Source of the DNA: Hydractinia symbiolongicarpus
Taxonomy: Eukaryota > Cnidaria > Hydrozoa > Anthoathecata > Hydractiniidae
Reading direction: 5' to 3'
Length of the DNA: 64,000 bases
Assembly (NCBI RefSeq): GCF_029227915.1
Contig: NC_079875.1
Span: 1,984,001-2,048,000, forward strand
This document shows, one piece after another, positions 1-13,400 of the stretch (within the stretch, counting starts at the first letter, position 1; each line of letters begins with the position of its first letter). The notes beneath the pieces are model-generated. The model was not told the origin of the DNA. It ran no database searches and saw only the letters and a list, made by a program, of their open reading frames with translations. The translations under genes were made by a program, and so were the position numbers.

Positions 1-1790
1 AGGTGAAAAAATAATTTAAAAAATCGTTCGGGAAATGAGTTTACACCCTGGGTACTCTCTTTGTATACTTTTGACTATACGGGCCGAGTCCGGGAATTAC
101 GGGAAATCGCATGTCTTTGTTTGCCGGCGATTAAACTTCTTTTATTCAGCGTCTCATCAAAAATGAAAACATTTTTGAAAACTACAAGTCTCATGCGTTT
201 TAGTGGTGAAAAAATAATTTAAAAAATCGTTCGGGAAATGAGTTTACACCCTGGGTACTCTCTTTGTATACTTTTGACTATACGGGCCGAGTCCGGGATT
301 TACGGGAAATCGCAGGTTTTCGTTTGCCGGCGATTAAACTTCTTTTATTCAGCGACTCATCAAAAATGAAAACATTTTTGAAAACTACAAGTCTCATGCG
401 TTTCAGCGGTGAAAAAATAATTTAAAAATTCGTTAGGGAAATGAGTTTACTCACTGGGTACTTTCCTTGTATACTTTTGACTATACGGGCCGAGACCGGG
501 ATTTACGGGAAATTGCGGGTTTTCGTTTGCCGGCGATTAAACTTCTTTTATTCAGCGTCTCATCAAAAATGAAAACATTTTTGAAAACTACAAGTCTCAT
601 GCGTTTTAGTGGTGAAAAAATAAATTAAAAAATCGTTCTGGAAATGAGTTTACTCACAGGGTACTTCCTTTGTATACATTCGACTATACGGGCCAAGCCC
701 GGGATTTACGGGAAATCGCGGGTTTTCGTTTGCCGGCGATTAAACCTCTTTCATTAAGCGTCTCATCAAAAATGAAAACATTTTTGAAAACTACAAGTCT
801 CATGCGTTTTAGTGGTAAAAAAAAAATTTAAAAAATCGTTCGGGAAATGAGTTTACTCCCTGGGTACTTTCTTTGTATACATTCGACTATACGGGCCAAG
901 CCGGGATTTACGGGAAATCGCGGGATTTCGTTTGCCGGCGAATAAACCTCTTTTATTAAGCGTCTCATCAAAAATGAAAACATTTTTGAAAACTACAAGT
1001 CTCATGCGTTTTAGTGGTGAAAAAATAATTTAAAAAATCGTTCGGGAAATGAGTTTACACCCTGGGTACTTTCTTTGTATACTTTTGACTATACGGGCCG
1101 AGTCCGGGATTTGCGGGAAGTCGCAGGTTTTCATTTATAGGCGATTAAACTTCTTTTATTCAACGTCTCATCAAAAATGAAAACATTTTTGAAAACTACA
1201 AGTCTCATGCGTTTTAGTGGTGAAAAAATAATTTAAAAAATCGTTCGGGAAATGAGTTTACACCCTGGGTACTCTCTTTGTATACTTTTGACTATACGGG
1301 CCGAGTCCGGGAATTACGGGAAATCGCATGTTTTTGTTTGCCGGCGATTAAACTTCTTTTATTCAGCGTCTCATCAAAAATGAAAACATTTTTGAAAACT
1401 ACAAGTCTCATGCGTTTTAGTGGTGAAAAAATAATTTAAAAAATCGTTCGGGAAATGAGTTTACACCCTGGGTACTCTCTTTGTATACTTTTGACTATAC
1501 GGGCCGAGTCCGGGATTTACGGGAAATCGCAGGTTTTCGTTTGCCGGCGATTAAACTTCTTTTATTCAGCGACTCATCAAAAATGAAAACATTTTTGAAA
1601 ACTACAAGTCTCATGCGTTTCAGCGGTGAAAAAATAATTTAAAAATTCGTTAGGGAAATGAGTTTACTCACTGGGTACTTTCCTTGTATACTTTTGACTA
1701 TACGGGCCGAGACCGGGATTTACGGGAAATTGCGGGTTTTCGTTTGCCGGCGATTAAACTTCTTTTATTCAGCGTCTCATCAAAAATGAA
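1..1790 (+). repeat. HOR: six-monomer (1217-bp) unit, one full and one partial copy
   Basis: Positions 1-about 590 recur at 1218-about 1790 with an offset of 1217 bp (six monomers minus one base deleted in the CCAAGCCGGG block near 901). Shared private variants support common origin: GGGAATTACGG with ATCGCATG, AGCGACTCATC at about 351 and 1568, and CGTTAGGGAAATG with CTTTCCTTG. The copies diverge after about 600 and 1820. Confidence 0.75.
157..178. other. 22-bp perfect dyad in the satellite monomer (representative copy)
   Basis: Arms TCAAAAATG (157-165) and CATTTTTGA (170-178) are exact reverse complements, 9 bp each, around an AAAA spacer. The dyad occurs at the same place in a large share of monomers across the array. 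It is weakened in monomers that read CATTTTTAA, CATTTCTGA or AAAAGATTTTTG. It could form a small hairpin or cruciform or bind a dimeric protein. Function is unknown. The LINE is inserted in a copy of this dyad. Confidence 0.8.
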
Positions 1791-2640
1791 AAGATTTTTG
1801 AAAACTACAAGTCGCATGCGTTTCAGTGGTGAAAAAATAATTTAAAAATTCGTTAGGGAAATGAGTTTACTCACTGGGTACTTTCCTTGTATACTTTTGA
1901 CTATACGGGCCGAGACCGGGATTTACGGGAAATTGCGGGTTTTCGTTTGCCGGCGATTAAACTTCTTTTATTCAGCGTCTCATCAAAAATGAAAACATTT
2001 TTAAAAACTACAAGTCTCATGGGCTTTAGTGGTAAAATAATAATTTAAAAAATCGTTCGGGAAATGAGTTTACACCCTGGGTACTCTCTTTGTATACTTT
2101 TGACTATACGGGCCGAGTCCGGGAATTACGGGAAATCGCAGGTTTTTGTTTGCCGGCGATTAAACTTCTTTTATTCAGCGTCTCATCAAAAATGAAAACA
2201 TTTTGAAAACTACAAGTCTCATGCGTTTTAGTGGTGAAAAAATAATTTAAAAAATCGTTCGGGAAATGAGTTTACACCCTGGGTACTCTCTTCGTATACT
2301 TTTGACTATACGGGCCGAGTCCGGGATTTACGGGAAATCGCAGGTTTCGTTTGCCGGCGATTAAACTTCTTTTATTCAGCGTCTCATCAAAAATGAAAAG
2401 ATTTTTGAAAACTACAAGTCGCATGCGTTTCAGTGGTGAAAAAATAATTTAAAAATTCGTTAGGGAAATGAGTTTACTCACTGGGTACTTTCCTTGTATA
2501 CTTTTGACTATACGGGCCGAGACCGGGATTTACGGGAAATTGCGGGTTTTCGTTTGCCGGCGATTAAACTTCTTTTATTCAGCGTCTCATCAAAAATGAA
2601 AACATTTTTAAAAACTACAAGTCTCATGGGCTTTAGTGGT
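1756..2640 (+). repeat. HOR: three-monomer duplication (offset 607 bp)
   Basis: The variant GTCGCATGCGTTTCAG occurs at 1811 and 2418, followed in both copies by CGTTAGGGAAATGAG and the GAGACCGGG variant. The offset is 607 bp, three monomers less two single-base deletions visible at about 2200 (ACATTTTGAAAAC) and 2344 (AGGTTTCG). Confidence 0.65.
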
Positions 2641-4436
2641 GAAATAATAATTTAAAAAATCTTTTGAGAAATGAGTTTACTCCCTGGGTACTTTCTTTGT
2701 ATACTTTTGACTATACGTGCCGAGTACGGGATTTACGGGAAATCGCAGGTTTTCGTTTGCCGGCGATTAAACTTCTTTTATGCAGCGTCTCATCAAAAAT
2801 GAAAACATTTTTGAAAACTACAAGTCTCATGCATTTTAGTGGGGAAAAAATAAATTAAAAAATCGTTCTGGAAATGAGTTTACTCACAGGGTACTTTCTT
2901 TGTATACATTCGACTATACGGGACAAGCCCGGGATTTACGGGAAATCGCGGGTTTTCGTTTGCCGGCGATTAAACCTCTTTCATTAAGCGTCTCATCAAA
3001 AATGAAAACATTTTTGAAAACTACAAGTCTCATGCGTTTTAATGGTGAAAAAAAAATTTAAAAAATCGTTCGGGAAATGAGTTTACTCCCTGGGTACTTT
3101 CTTTGTATACATTCGACTATACGGGCCAAGCCCGGGATTTACGGGAAATCGCGGGATTTCGTTTGTCGGCGATTAAACCTCTTTTATTAAGCGTCTCATC
3201 AAAAATGAAAACATTTTTGAAAACTACAAGTCTCATGCGTTTTAGTGGTGAAAAAATAATTTAAAAAATCGTTCTGGAAATGAGTTTACACCCTGGGTAC
3301 TTTCTTTGTATACTTTTGACTATACGGGCCGAGTCCAAGATTTACGGGAAATCGCATGTTTTCGTTTGCCGGCGATTAAACTTCTTTTATTCAGCGTCTC
3401 ATCAAAAATGAAAACATTTTTGAAAACTACAAGTCTCATAGGTTTTAGTGGTGAAAAAATAATTTAAAAATTCGTTCTGCAAATGAGTTTACTCACTGGG
3501 TACTTTCCTTGTATACTTTTAACTATACGGGCCGAGTCCGGGATTTACGGGAAATCGCGGGTTTTCGTTTGCCGGCGATTAAACTTCTTTTACTCAGCGT
3601 CTCATCAAAAATGAAAACATTTTTGAAAACTACAAGTCTCATGCATTTTAGTGGTGAAAAAATAAATTAAAAAATCGTTCTGGAAATGAGTTTACTCACA
3701 GGGTACTTTCTTTGTATACATTCGACTATACGGGACAAGCCCGGGATTTACAGGAAATCGCGGGTTTTCGTTTGCCGGCGATTAAACCTCTTTCATTAAG
3801 CGTCTCATCAAAAATGAAAACATTTTTGAAAACTACAAGTCTCATGCGTTTTAGTGGTGAAAAAAAAATTTAAAAAATCGTTCGGGAAATGAGTTTACTC
3901 CCTGGGTACTTTCTTTGTATACATTCGACTATACGGGCCAAGCCCGGGATTTACGGGAAATCGCGGGATTTCGTTTGTCGGCGATTAAACCCCTTTTATT
4001 AAGCGTCTCATCAAAAATGAAAACATTTTTGAAAACTACAAGTCTCATGCGTTTTAGTGGTGAAAAAATAATTTAAAAAATCGTTCGGGAAATGAGTTTA
4101 CACCCTGGGTACTTTCTTTGTATACTTTTGACTATACGGGCCGAGTCCAAGATTTACGGGAAATCGCAGGTTTTCGTTTGCCGGCGATTAAACTTCTTTT
4201 ATTCAGCGTCTCATCAAAAATGAAAACATTTTTGAAAACTACAAGTCTCATAGGTTTTAGTGGTGAAAAAATAATTTAAAAATTCGTTCTGGAAATGAGT
4301 TTACTCACTGGGTACTTTCCTTGTATACTTTTAACTATACGGGCCAAGTCCGGGATTTACGGGAAATCGCGGGTTTTCGTTTGCCGGCGATTAAACTTCT
4401 TTTATTCAGCGTCTCATCAAAAATGAAAACATTTTT
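2640..4436 (+). repeat. HOR: four-monomer (812-bp) tandem repeat
   Basis: The private variant CGGGACAAGC occurs at 2919 and 3731, exactly 812 bp apart. The surrounding monomers also match in order: a GTCCAAGATT monomer, then a CTCATAGG monomer with CTTTTAACTATAC. This order recurs around 7.5-8.5 kb, so the four-monomer block was later embedded in larger units. Confidence 0.7.
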
Positions 4437-7400
4437 AAAAACTACAAGTCTGATGGGCTTTAGTGGTGAAAAAATAAATTAAAAAATCGTTCTGGAAATG
4501 AGTTTACTTACAGGCTACTTTCTTTGTATACATTTGACTATACGGGCCAAGCCCCGGATTTACGGGAAATCTCGGGTTTTCGTTTGCCGGCGATTAAACC
4601 TCTTTCAGTAAGCGTCTCATCAAAAATGATAACATTTTTGAAAACTACAAGTCTCATGCGTTTTAGTGGTGAAAAAATAAATTAAAAAATCGTTCTGGAA
4701 ATGAGTTTACTCACAGGGTACTTTCTTTGTATACATTTGACTATACGGGCCAAGCCCGGGATTTACGGGAAATCGCGGGTTTTCGTTTGCCGGCGATTAA
4801 ACCTCTTTCATTAAGCGTCTCATCAGAAATGAAAACTATTTTGAAAACTGCAAGTCTCGTGCGTTTAAGTGGTGAAAAGATAATTGAAAAAATCGTTTCG
4901 GAAATGAGTTTACTCACAGGGTACTTTCTTTGTATACATTCGACTATACGGGCCAAGCCTGGGATTTACGGGAAATCTCGGGTTTTCGTTTGCCGGCAAT
5001 TAAACCTCTTTCATTAAGCGTCTCATCAAAAATGAAAACATTTTTGAAAACTACAAGTCTCATGTGTTTTAGCGGTGAAAAAATAAATTAAAAAATCGTT
5101 CTGGAAATGAGTTTACTCACAGGGTACTTTCTTTGTATACATTCGACTATACGGGCCAAGCCCGGGATTTACGGGAAATCGCGGGTTTTCGTTTGCCGGC
5201 GATTAAACCTCTTTCATTAAGCGTCTCATCAAAAATGAAAACATTTTTGAAAACTACAAGTCTCATGCGTTTTAGTGGTGAAAAAAAAATTTAAAAAATC
5301 GTTTGGGAAATGAGTTTACTCCCTGGGTACTTTCTTTGTATACATTCGACTATACGGGCCAAGCCCGGGATTTACGGGAAATCGCGGGATTTCGTTTGCC
5401 GGTGATTAAACCTCTTTTATTAAGCGTCTCATCAAAAATGAAAACATTTTTGAAAACTGCAAGTCTCATGCGTTTTAGTGGTGAAAAGATAATTGAAAAA
5501 ATCGTTTCGGAAATTAGTTTACTCACAGGGTACTTTCTTTGTATACATTCAACTATACGGGCCAAGCCCGGGATTTACGGGAAATCGCGGGTTTTCGTTT
5601 GCCGGCGATTAAACTTCTTTTATTCAGCGTCTCATCAAAAATGAAAACATTTTTAAAAACTACAAGTCTGATGGGCTTTAGTGGTGAAAAAATAAATTAA
5701 AAAATCGTTCTGGAAATGAGTTTACTTACAGGCTACTTTCTTTGTATACATTCGACTATACGGGCCAAGCCCGGGATTTACGGGAAATCGCGGGATTTCG
5801 TTTGTCGGCGATTAAACCTCTTTTATTAAGCGTCTCATCAAAAATGAAAACATTTTTGAAAACTACAAGTCTCATGCGTTTTAGTGGTGAAAAAATAATT
5901 TAAAAATTCGTTCTGGAAATGAGTTTACTCACTGGGTACTTTCCTTGTATACTTTTAACTATACGGGCCAAGTCCGGGATTTACGGGAAATCGCGGGTTT
6001 TCGTTTGCCGGCGATTAAACTTCTTTTATTCAGCGTCTCATCAAAAATGAAAACATTTTTAAAAACTACAAGTCTGATGGGCTTTAGTGGTGAAAAAATA
6101 AATTAAAAAATCGTTCTGGAAATGAGTTTACTTACAGGCTACTTTCTTTGTATACATTTGACTATACGGGCCAAGCCCCGGATTTACGGGAAATCTCGGG
6201 TTTTCGTTTGCCGGCGATTAAACCTCTTTCAGTAAGCGTCTCATCAAAAATGATAACATTTTTGAAAACTACAAGTCTCATGCGTTTTAGTGGTGAAAAA
6301 ATAAATTAAAAAATCGTTCTGGAAATGAGTTTACTCACAGGGTACTTTCTTTGTATACATTTGACTATACGGGCCAAGCCCGGGATTTACGGGAAATCGC
6401 GGGTTTTCGTTTGCCGGCGATTAAACCTCTTTCATTAAGCGTCTCATCAGAAATGAAAACTATTTTGAAAACTGCAAGTCTCGTGCGTTTAAGTGGTGAA
6501 AAGATAATTGAAAAAATCGTTTCGGAAATGAGTTTACTCACAGGGTACTTTCTTTGTATACATTCGACTATACGGGCCAAGCCTGGGATTTACGGGAAAT
6601 CTCGGGTTTTCGTTTGCCGGCAATTAAACCTCTTTCATTAAGCGTCTCATCAAAAATGAAAACATTTTTGAAAACTACAAGTCTCATGTGTTTTAGCGGT
6701 GAAAAAATAAATTAAAAAATCGTTCTGGAAATGAGTTTACTCACAGGGTACTTTCTTTGTATACATTCGACTATACGGGCCAAGCCCGGGATTTACGGGA
6801 AATCGCGGGTTTTCGTTTGCCGGCGATTAAACCTCTTTCATTAAGCGTCTCATCAAAAATGAAAACATTTTTGAAAACTACAAGTCTCATGCGTTTTAGT
6901 GGTGAAAAAAAAATTTAAAAAATCGTTTGGGAAATGAGTTTACTCCCTGGGTACTTTCTTTGTATACATTCGACTATACGGGCCAAGCCCGGGATTTACG
7001 GGAAATCGCGGGATTTCGTTTGCCGGTGATTAAACCTCTTTTATTAAGCGTCTCATCAAAAATGAAAACATTTTTGAAAACTGCAAGTCTCATGCGTTTT
7101 AGTGGTGAAAAGATAATTGAAAAAATCGTTTCGGAAATTAGTTTACTCACAGGGTACTTTCTTTGTATACATTCAACTATACGGGCCAAGCCCGGGATTT
7201 ACGGGAAATCGCGGGTTTTCGTTTGCCGGCGATTAAACTTCTTTTATTCAGCGTCTCATCAAAAATGAAAACATTTTTAAAAACTACAAGTCTGATGGGC
7301 TTTAGTGGTGAAAAAATAAATTAAAAAATCGTTCTGGAAATGAGTTTACTTACAGGCTACTTTCTTTGTATACATTCGACTATACGGGCCAAGCCCGGGA

Positions 7401-7495
7401 TTTACGGGAAATCGCGGGATTTCGTTTGTCGGCGATTAAACCTCTTTTATTAAGCGTCTCATCAAAAATGAAAACATTTTTGAAAACTACAAGTC
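4437..7495 (+). repeat. HOR: eight-monomer (1624-bp) tandem duplication
   Basis: About 1.43 kb (4437-5870) recurs at 6061-7494 with a 1624-bp offset. Shared rare variants include GAAAACTATTTTG, GTGCGTTTAAGTGG, AAATTAGTTTAC and CTTACAGGCTACTTTC. The copies separate at about 5910 and 7534, where one reads AAAATTCGTTCTGG and the other AAAAATCGTTCGGG. Confidence 0.8.
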
Positions 7496-10400
7496 TCATG
7501 CGTTTTAGTGGTGAAAAAATAATTTAAAAAATCGTTCGGGAAATGAGTTTACACCCTGGGTACTTTCTTTGTATACTTTTGACTATACGGGCCGAGTCCA
7601 AGATTTACGGGAAATCGCAGGTTTTCGTTTGCCGGCGATTAAACTTCTTTTATTCAGCGTCTCATCAAAAATGAAAACATTTTTGAAAACTACAAGTCTC
7701 ATAGGTTTTAGTGGTGAAAAAATAATTTAAAAATTCGTTCTGCAAATGAGTTTACTCACTGGGTACTTTCCTTGTATACTTTTAACTATACGGGCCGAGT
7801 CCGGGATTTACGGGAAATCGCGGGTTTTCGTTTGCCGGCGATTAAACTTCTTTTACTCAGCGTCTCATCAAAAATGAAAACATTTTTGAAAACTACAACT
7901 CTCATGCATTTTAGTGGTGAAAAAAAAATTTAAAAAATCGTTCGGGAAATGAGTTTACTCCCTGGGTACTTTCTTTGTATACATTCGACTATACGGGCCA
8001 AGCCCGGGATTTACGGGAAATCGCGGGATTTCGTTTGTCGGCGATTAAACCCCTTTTATTAAGCGTCTCATCAAAAATGAAAACATTTTTGAAAACTACA
8101 AGTCTCATGCGTTTTAGTGGTGAAAAAATAATTTAAAAAATCGTTCGGGAAATGAGTTTACACCCTGGGTACTTTCTTTGTATACTTTTGACTATACGGG
8201 CCGAGTCCAAGATTTACGGGAAATCGCAGGTTTTCGTTTGCCGGCGATTAAACTTCTTTTATTCAGCGTCTCATCAAAAATGAAAACATTTTCGAAAACT
8301 ACAAGTCTCATAGGTTTTAGTGGTGAAAAAATAATTTAAAAATTCGTTCTGGAAATGAGTTTACTCACTGGGTACTTTCCTTGTATACTTTTAACTATAC
8401 GGGCCAAGTCCGGGATTTACGGGAAATCGCGGGTTTTCGTTTGCCGGCGATTAAACTTCTTTTATTCAGCGTCTCATCAAAAATGAAAACATTTTTAAAA
8501 ACTACAAGTCTGATGGGCTTTAGTGGTGAAAAAATAAATTAAAAAGTCGTTCTGGAAATGAGTTTACTTACAGGCTACTTTCTTTGTATACATTCGACTA
8601 TACGGGCCAAGCCCGGGATTTACGGGAAATCTCGGGTTTTCGTTTGCCGGCGATTAAACCTCTTTCAGTAAGCGTCTCATCAAAAATGAAAACATTTTTG
8701 AAAACTACAAGTCTCATGCGTTTTAGTGGTGAAAAAATAAATTAAAAAATCGTTCTGGAAATGAGTTTACTCACAGGGTACTTTCTTTGTATACATTTGA
8801 CTATACGGGCCAAGCCTGGGATTTACGGGAAATCGCGAGTTTTCGTTTGCCGGCGATTAAACCTCTTTCATTAAGCGTCTCATCAGAAATGAAAACATTT
8901 TTGAAAACTGCAAGTCTCGTGCGTTTAAGTGGTGAAAAGATAATTGAAAAAATCGTTTCGGAAATGAGTTTACTCACAGGGTACTTTCTTTGTATACATT
9001 CGACTATACGGGCCAAGCCTGGGATTTACGGGAAATCTCGGGTTTTCGTTTGCCGGCAATTAAACCTCTTTCATTAAGCGTCTCATCAAAAATGAAAACA
9101 TTTTTGAAAACTACAAGTCTCATGTGTTTTAGCGGTGAAAAAATAAATTAAAAAATCGTTCTGGAAATGAGTTTACTCACAGGGTACTTTCTTTGTATAC
9201 ATTCGACTATACGGGCCAAGCCCGGGATTTACGGGAAATCGCGGGTTTTCGTTTGCCGGCGATTAAACCTCTTTCATTAAGCGTCTCATCAAAAATGAAA
9301 ACATTTTTGAAAACTACAAGTCTCATGCGTTTTAGTGGTGAAAAAAAAATTTAAAAAATCGTTTGGGAAATGAGTTTACTCCCTGGGTACTTTCTTTGTA
9401 TACATTCGACTATACGGGCCAAGCCCGGGATTTACGGGAAATCGCGGGATTTCGTTTGCCGGTGATTAAACCTCTTTTATTAAGCGTCTCATCAAAAATG
9501 AAAACATTTTTGAAAACTGCAAGTCTCATGCGTTTTAGTGGTGAAAAGATAATTGAAAAAATCGTTTCGGAAATTAGTTTACTCACAGGGTACTTTCTTT
9601 GTATACATTCAACTATACGGGCCAAGCCCGGGATTTACGGGAAATCGCGGGTTTTCGTTTGCCGGCGATTAAACTTCTTTTATTCAGCGTCTCATCAAAA
9701 ATGAAAACATTTTTAAAAACTACAAGTCTGATGGGCTTTAGTGGTGAAAAAATAAATTAAAAAATCGTTCTGGAAATGAGTTTACTTACAGGCTACTTTC
9801 TTTGTATACATTCGACTATACGGGCCAAGCCCGGGATTTACGGGAAATCGCGGGATTTCGTTTGTCGGCGATTAAACCTCTTTTATTAAGCGTCTCATCA
9901 AAAATGAAAACATTTTTGAAAACTACAAGTCTCATGCGTTTTAGTGGTGAAAAAATAATTTAAAAAATCGTTCGGGAAATGAGTTTACACCCTGGGTACT
10001 TTCTTTGTATACTTTTGACTATACGGGCCGAGTCCAAGATTTACGGGAAATCGCAGGTTTTCGTTTGCCGGCGATTAAACTTCTTTTATTCAGCGTCTCA
10101 TCAAAAATGAAAACATTTTTGAAAACTACAAGTCTAATAGGTTTTAGTGGTGAAAAAATAATTTAAAAAATCGTTCTGGAAATGAGTTTACTCACAGGGT
10201 ACTTTCTTTGTATACATTCGACTATACGGGACAAGGCCGGGATTTACGGGAAATCGCGGGTTTTCGTTTGCCGGCGATTAAACCTCTTTCATTAAGCGTC
10301 TCATCAAAAATGAAAACATTTTTGAAAACTACAAGTCTCATGCGTTTTAGTGGTGAAAAAAAAATTTAAAAAATCGTTCGGGAAATGAGTTTACTTCCTG

Positions 10401-11700
10401 GGTACTTTCTTTGTATACATTCGACTATACGGGCCAAGCCCGGGATTTACGGGAAATCGCGGGATTTCGTTTGTCGGCGATTAAACCTCTTTTATTAAGC
10501 GTCTCATCAAAAATGAAAACATTTTTGAAAACTACAAGTCTCATGCGTTTTAGTGGTGAAAAAATAATTTAAAAAATCGTTCGGGAAATGAGTTTACACC
10601 CTGGGTACTTTCTTTGTATACTTTTGACTATACGGGCCGAGTCCAAGATTTACGGGAAATCGCAGGTTTTCGTTTGCCGGCGATTAAACTTCTTTTATTC
10701 AGCGTCTCATCAAAAATGAAAACATTTTTGAAAACTACAAGTCTCATAGGTTTTAGTGGTGAAAAAATAATTTAAAAATTCGTTCTGCAAATGAGTTTAC
10801 TCACTGGGTACTTTCCTTGTATACTTTTAACTATACGGGCCAAGTCCGGGATTTACGGGAAATCGCGGGTTTTCGTTTGCCGGCGATTAAACTTCTTTTA
10901 TTCAGCGTCTCATCAAAAATGAAAACATTTTTGAAAACTACAAGTCTGATGGGCTTTAGTGGTGAAAAAATAAATTAAAAAATCGTTCTGGAAATGAGTT
11001 TACTTACAGGCTACTTTCTTTGTATACATTCGACTATACGGGCCAAGCCCGGGATTTACGGGAAATCTCGGGTTTTCGTTTGCCGGCGATTAAACCTCTT
11101 TCATTAAGCGTCTCATCAAAAATGAAAACATTTTTGAAAACTACAAGTCTCATGCGTTTTAGTGGTGAAAAAATAAATTAAAAAATCGTTCTGGAAATGA
11201 GTTTACTCACAGGGTACTTTCTTTGTATACATTTGACTATACGGGCCAAGCCCGGGATTTACGGGAAATCGCGGGTTTTCGTTTGCCGGCGATTAAACCT
11301 CTTTCATTAAGCGTCTCATCAGAAATGAAAACATTTTTGAAAACTGCAAGTCTCGTGCGTTTAAGTGGTGAAAAGATAATTGAAAAAATCGTTTCGGAAA
11401 TGAGTTTACTCACAGGGTACTTTCTTTGTATACATTCGACTATACGGGCCAAGCCTGGGATTTACGGGAAATCTCGGGTTTTCGTTTGCCGGCAATTAAA
11501 CCTCTTTCATTAGGCGTCTCATCAAAAATGAAAACATTTTTGAAAACTACAAGTCTCATGTGTTTTAGCGGTGAAAAAATAAATTAAAAAATCGTTCTGG
11601 AAATGAGTTTACTCACAGGGTACTTTCTTTGTATACATTCGACTATACGGGCCAAGCCCGGGATTTACGGGAAATCGCGGGTTTTCGTTTGCCGTCGATT
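6061..11700 (+). repeat. HOR: twelve-monomer (2436-bp) unit, two full copies and one partial
   Basis: Landmark type B monomers repeat at 6351, 8787 and 11223, and type B/A hybrids at 6927 and 9363, all with 2436-bp spacing. The unit overlaps and includes the 1624-bp duplication, so the larger period arose after the smaller one. The third copy is cut short near 11.7 kb. Confidence 0.75.
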
Positions 11701-13400
11701 AAACCTCTTTCATTAAGCGTCTCATCAAAAATGAAAACATTTTTAAAAACTACAAGTCTGATGGGCTTTAGTGGTGAAAAAATAAATTAAAAAATCGTTC
11801 TGGAAATGAGTTTACTTACAGGCTACTTTCTTTGTATACATTCGACTATACGGGCCAAGCCCGGGATTTACGGGAAATCTCGGGTTTTCGTTTGCCGGCG
11901 ATTAAACCTCTTTTATTAAGCGTCTCATCAAAAATGAAAACATTTTTGAAAACTACAAGTCTCATGCGTTTTAGTGGTGAAAAAATAAATTAAAAAATCG
12001 TTCTGGAAATGAGTTTACTCACAGGGTACTTTCTTTGTATACATTTGACTATACGGGCCAAGCCCGGGATTTACGGGAAATCGCGGGTTTTCGTTTGCCG
12101 GCGATTAAACCTCTTTCATTAAGCGTCTCATCAGAAATGAAAACATTTTTGAAAACTGCAAGTCTCGTGCGTTTAAGTGGTGAAAAGATAATTGAAAAAA
12201 TCGTTTCGGAAATGAGTTTACTCACAGGGTACTTTCTTTGTATACATTCGACTATACGGGCCAAGCCTGGGATTTACGGGAAATCTCGGGTTTTCGTTTG
12301 CCGGCAATTAAACCTCTTTCATTAAGCGTTTCATCAAAAATGAAAACATTTTTGAAAACTACAAGTCTCATGTGTTTTAGCGGTGAAAAAATAAATTAAA
12401 AAATCGTTCTGGAAATGAGTTTACTCACAGGGTACTTTCTTTGTATACATTCGACTATACGGGCCAAGCCCAGGATTTACGGGAAATCGCGGGTTTTCGT
12501 TTGCCGGCGATTAAACCTCTTTCATTAAGCGTCTCATCAAAAATGAAAACATTTTTGAAAACTACAACTCTCATGCGTTTTAGTGGTGAAAAAATAAATT
12601 AAAAAATCGTTCTGGAAATGAGTTTACTCACAGGGTACTTTCTTTGTATACATTTGACTATACGGGCCAAGCCCGGGATTTACGGGAAATCGCGGGTTTT
12701 CGTTTGCCGGCGATTAAACCTCTTTCATTAAGCGTCTCATCAGAAATGAAAACATTTTTGAAAACTGCAAGTCTCGTGCGTTTAAGTGGTGAAAAGATAA
12801 TTGAAAAAATCGTTTCGGAAATGAGTTTACTCACAGGGTACTTTCTTTGTATACATTCGACTATACGGGCCAAGCCTGGGATTTACGGGAAATCTCGGGT
12901 TTTCGTTTGCCGGCAATTAAACCTCTTTCATTAAGCGTCTCATCAAAAATGAAAACATTTTTGAAAACTACAAGTCTCATGTGTTTTAGCGGTGAAAAAA
13001 TAAATTAAAAAATCGTTCTGGAAATGAGTTTACTCACAGGGTACTTTCTTTGTATACATTCGACTATACGGGCCAAGCCCAGGATTTACGGGAAATCGCG
13101 GGTTTTCGTTTGCCGGCGATTAAACCTCTTTTATTCAGCGTCTCATCAAAAATGAAAACATTTTTAAAAACTACAAGTCTGATGGGCTTTAGTGGTGAAA
13201 AAATAAATTAAAAAATCGTTCTGGAAATGAGTTTACTTACAGGCTACTTTCTTTGTATACATTCGACTATACGGGCCAAGCCCGGGATTTACGGGAAATC
13301 TCGGGTTTTCGTTTGCCGGCGATTAAACCTCTTTCATTAAGCGTCTCATCAAAAATGAAAACATTTTTGAAAACTACAAGTCTCATGCGTTTTAGTGGTG
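11140..13400 (+). repeat. Type B-rich HOR with 812- and 609-bp steps
   Basis: The same pair of type B monomers, marked by CTCGTGCGTTTAAGTGG and GATAATTGAAAAAATCG, begins near 11223, 12035 and 12644. The steps are 812 bp (four monomers) and 609 bp (three monomers), so copy length changed by one monomer between duplications. Confidence 0.75.
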
